Positions 61,495-64,000 of a stretch of 64,000 nucleotides of DNA are shown piece by piece; within the stretch, counting starts at the first letter, position 1, and the number at the start of each line of letters is the position of its first letter. The translations under genes and the position numbers were made by a program. The notes beneath the pieces are model-generated. The model was not told where the DNA came from. It was given only the letters and a program-made list of their open reading frames with translations, and ran no database searches. The stretch is taken from NCBI RefSeq assembly GCF_003014695.1, contig NZ_PYAS01000009.1, positions 248,001-312,000 on the forward strand, given 5' to 3'. This stretch comes from Dyadobacter jiangsuensis. Lineage in GTDB: Bacteria > Bacteroidota > Bacteroidia > Cytophagales > Spirosomataceae.

Positions 61495-63675
61495 ATGAAA
61501 TTTTTACTGAAACTTGTTTTTGCGGGAGGAGTGATAAGCTCAGTGGCAGCGGCTCCTAACAACGACGCTGGAAGCATGGGAATGCCTGTGGACAGCGTAA
61601 ATCTGGAAAGCAGTATTGCAAATGACCTGAACGGTTCTTACAACATCAGGAATCCTTATGCAGAGTCTGCGGACGAATCTTTTACCATTGCGGCTAAGGC
61701 GGCTGCGCCTCTGGCTTCCCGCGTCTCATGCGGAGGCCGTACCTGGACCGACGGCGAGTACCTCGGAAGAACAGGCGACGGCAAAGCGGTGAATATTCTT
61801 CTTAAGGACAACCGGATATACCTCAACTGGGCAGGTACCATTGCGGATAACCTGTTTATTCTTTACCATTTGCAAGAAGGGACTTTCCAGCCCAATGCTT
61901 CGAACGACGCGCTGATTCTCGGCTGTATTAACCCGGTTGACCCGAGCACGGCACCTGTGAACATGCTAGGAACCAATGGCGCGGGCCAGATTACCTGTAA
62001 CGGTGTCGTAATGCCGGATGGTAACCGTTTGGGTGTGTTTGTAGGTAGTACTGGTAATACCTACCAGTTTATTAAGTATGTGGATGGTTTGTTGCGTGTG
62101 AAAATCAAGCAGGGAGAGAACGATTCGCGTGAGGATAACTACTACATGGGATTGCTGTCCGAGACCGTTACAGGAAACAACGGTAGCTACCTAGATCCGC
62201 AATGGAGAGGTGTATTGACTACCGCCATGGTTACAGGCTGTTTCTGGCCAAATGCTCCTAAGACAGCCACTCCGCTACCTGATAATAACTGTGCATCCGG
62301 CCCGGCCATCAGCAACGTGAGCAACATCAGCCAAACGGCTTTGACGGTTTCTTTTACCGGCTCCGGTGTTACCAGCCTGAAATGGCGGATTAAATCGGGT
62401 AGTACCGAGGTAAGATCAGGCACGACAAATGATTTCGGCGGTGCGACTTCGACAAACATATCGTACTCTTCGCTTGCTCCGGGCAATTATACATTGGAAA
62501 TCGAAGGCAACAACTGCTCTTCGGGAGTGAGCAGCCGCGCATTCACGATCAACGAGCCGGTGGTAACGATTCCCGACTGTTTGAACGGCCCATCCGTAAG
62601 CAGCGTCGGATCCATCACGCCAAGGAGCGCTACAATCAATTTTGCCGGTACTAATCTGCACGTGTTCTCATGGAGAATCTTGGATGGCAGCAATTTCGCG
62701 GTCGCAAGTGGTAAAACCGGTACCCTTACTTCCAATACAACTAACCTGACATTCAGCTACCTGCAAAATGGTACTTATACTTTCGAAATGAAAGCTGAGG
62801 ATTGCAAAGCGGCATCGGTGGCTACGAAGAGTTTCAGTGTTTCGGCGGCCGACACACGTACGGCATGTACCCGCGGTCCAAGTTTGCAGTCGATCGTATC
62901 CTCTGGTGAAACAGGCTTGCAATTCCTTTTCGATGGGGATAATGTATTTGCGATCGACTGGAAGGTCAAAAAAGACGGCGTTCTTATGCGCCAGAACAGC
63001 GTTGCGCCTACGAGCAACAAACCGACGATCAGCTACAATACATTAGCAACTGGTGCATATACCCTCGAAATTCAGGGTGGAAACTGTAAATCGACACCTT
63101 CGACCATCGCATTTGGCGTGAACGTTCCGCTTCCGATCTACATTTCGAACTTTGAAGGTAAATCCGTTGAAAAAGGGGTGGAACTTACCTGGAATGTTGT
63201 GGAAGAAAAAGACGGAAAAGAATTCGAAGTACTGCGCTATGACGATCGTATGCAGAACGAAGAGATTCTGGGCAAAGTAGCGCTCACCGACCAGCGTATC
63301 GGCAAATACAGCTTCCTGGATGCGAATCCGCTCTTGGGTACAAACTACTACCAATTGAAGCAGATCGATATCGACGGTACTTATACCAAAAGTAAAATCG
63401 TTGCGGTTAATCCGGGCATTATTTCAGGAACGGTGATCGCACCAAACCCTGCTCAGGATTATGTGAACATCCAGTTCTCATCCCGCACCGCCGGAACTTC
63501 GGACGTTACGATCTACAACCTGGCCGGTCAGCCGGTGAGCAATGCGTCGATCCATATCACAGAAGGCAAAAACACCCATCGCCTGAATGTGAAGAAACTG
63601 AACGGCGGACATTACTTTGTGAAAATCAACCATGGAGGCGAAGCGACGAAGCTGCGCTTTATCAAGGCTGAATAA
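61495..63675 (+). CDS. T9SS-secreted protein with three Cys-paired repeats
   Basis: A 726-aa exported protein. Signal peptide MKFLLKLVFAGGVISSVAAA. Residues about 75-260 form a beta-rich N-terminal region (SCGGRTWTDGEYLG, NNRIYLNWAG-type). From about 262 come three repeats of about 95 residues that each begin C-x2-G-P (CASGPAISNV, CLNGPSVSSV, CTRGPSLQSI), contain a core such as LKWRIKSGSTEVRSG, FSWRILDGSNFAVASG or IDWKVKKDG, and close with G-x-Y-T-x-E followed by a Cys (GNYTLEIEGNNC, GTYTFEMKAEDC, GAYTLEIQGGNC). The repeat pair of Cys suggests a disulfide in each Ig-like module. The end (VIAPNPAQDYVNIQFSS, GGHYFVKINHGGEAT) is a T9SS sorting domain. Confidence 0.85.
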   Translation: MKFLLKLVFAGGVISSVAAAPNNDAGSMGMPVDSVNLESSIANDLNGSYNIRNPYAESADESFTIAAKAAAPLASRVSCGGRTWTDGEYLGRTGDGKAVNILLKDNRIYLNWAGTIADNLFILYHLQEGTFQPNASNDALILGCINPVDPSTAPVNMLGTNGAGQITCNGVVMPDGNRLGVFVGSTGNTYQFIKYVDGLLRVKIKQGENDSREDNYYMGLLSETVTGNNGSYLDPQWRGVLTTAMVTGCFWPNAPKTATPLPDNNCASGPAISNVSNISQTALTVSFTGSGVTSLKWRIKSGSTEVRSGTTNDFGGATSTNISYSSLAPGNYTLEIEGNNCSSGVSSRAFTINEPVVTIPDCLNGPSVSSVGSITPRSATINFAGTNLHVFSWRILDGSNFAVASGKTGTLTSNTTNLTFSYLQNGTYTFEMKAEDCKAASVATKSFSVSAADTRTACTRGPSLQSIVSSGETGLQFLFDGDNVFAIDWKVKKDGVLMRQNSVAPTSNKPTISYNTLATGAYTLEIQGGNCKSTPSTIAFGVNVPLPIYISNFEGKSVEKGVELTWNVVEEKDGKEFEVLRYDDRMQNEEILGKVALTDQRIGKYSFLDANPLLGTNYYQLKQIDIDGTYTKSKIVAVNPGIISGTVIAPNPAQDYVNIQFSSRTAGTSDVTIYNLAGQPVSNASIHITEGKNTHRLNVKKLNGGHYFVKINHGGEATKLRFIKAE

Positions 63676-63699
63676 TCAATCAAATAGCATTAGAATGCC

Positions 63700-63734
63700 A
63701 AACGGCCGGGTTGTTGAGACCCGGCCGTTTTTTT
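63700..63734. terminator. Terminator after the T9SS gene
   Basis: AAACGGCCGGGT (63700-63711) and ACCCGGCCGTTT (63719-63730) form a perfect 12-bp stem with TTTT following on the plus strand, and AAA before it on the minus strand; it probably works for both converging genes. Confidence 0.9.
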
Positions 63735-63745
63735 GTATTAATGCT

Positions 63746-64000
63746 TTAAATAGGGCTGGATGGGATCCCGGCGATTCTTTCAAGCGCCCGCGTGACGCGC
63801 TCGATGCGGTCCACGTGTCCGCGCCGGGCGTCGGAATAGGCCTGCGCTACTGATCGCATGTACGCCTCGCCCGTGCGGGTGTCGAAGAATGGATCGTGTT
63901 GCGCGAGCATCTCCCGCCATCTTGGCCCGACTGCCTCCTTCGCTTTCGCAAAACGATGTAATAGCCGCTGTTTGATCGGCACCAATGCCGGATCATCCAA
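63746..64000 (-). CDS. Hypothetical protein, 5' end beyond the window
   Basis: 84 codons of an open frame continuing off the window edge (no start can be placed). The visible part is Arg/Ala-rich and helical, with HDPFFDTRTGEAYMRSVAQA and a C-terminal ERVTRALERIAGIPSSPI. The family is not recognised. It converges with the T9SS gene across the terminator. Confidence 0.5.
   Translation of the reverse strand: MDDPALVPIKQRLLHRFAKAKEAVGPRWREMLAQHDPFFDTRTGEAYMRSVAQAYSDARRGHVDRIERVTRALERIAGIPSSPI

Overview
The window reads as a chromosomal segment of a Bacteroidota bacterium, most likely of the Cytophagales (a Dyadobacter-like genus is my best guess from gene content; this is inference, not a database match). 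The pointers are type IX secretion C-terminal sorting domains, ECF sigma/FecR pairs, DUF4974/STN-type proteins, several TTG starts, and promoters resembling the Bacteroidota consensus (TTG, about 19-20 bp, then TAnnTTTG) upstream of metH, metE, a peroxiredoxin gene and pspC.

1-9.3 kb is a pectin and sugar-acid utilisation block. A leftward operon encodes KduD, KduI, a KdgF-like cupin, a secreted GH105 unsaturated-glucuronyl/galacturonyl hydrolase and tagaturonate reductase (UxaB, cut by the window edge). Together they take unsaturated oligogalacturonides to 2-keto-3-deoxygluconate and reduce tagaturonate. A divergent LacI-family regulator faces it, followed by a NUDIX hydrolase and a GH31 glycosidase gene interrupted by one in-frame amber codon. 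9.4-20 kb holds a redoxin, a methionine-type aminotransferase, an Xre/RES toxin-antitoxin pair, a LolE/FtsX-like permease, NAD synthetase, an ECF sigma/FecR/STN-surface-protein operon and a DUF2807 lipoprotein.

20-30 kb holds a VanX-like dipeptidase, a PspC/LiaF-type envelope-stress operon, a degenerate TrpF-like protein, a Leloir pair (galM, galK) with a hydroxyacid dehydrogenase, fumarase and a NagB-family enzyme. 30.4-33.3 kb is metE behind a cobalamin riboswitch. The B12-dependent alternative metH lies 9 kb away with an Lrp/AsnC regulator divergent from it. Between them, 34.2-37.9 kb is a carbamoyltransferase/SGNH hydrolase/DUF5989/SxtJ module that mirrors sxtI-J-K-L of the saxitoxin cluster, followed by a Ppx/GppA phosphatase and an ECF sigma gene overlapping a putative membrane-spanning anti-sigma/barrel protein.

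46-56 kb is mostly housekeeping: a CNT nucleoside transporter, YihY, SppA, SixA, XerD, AroQ, an M14 carboxypeptidase and tRNA-Glu. 56.9-63.7 kb carries cell-surface genes: two T9SS cargo proteins, an S74 tail-fibre-like protein and a nucleotide-sugar epimerase.

The most unusual DNA is a pair of intergenic arrays (33.28-33.55 kb and 53.73-53.87 kb). Each is built from 10-bp units on an exact or near-exact 10-bp period. The units run in one orientation, then, after a short spacer, as their reverse complement. Both arrays begin just 3' of a stop codon. I know of no described element with this design.
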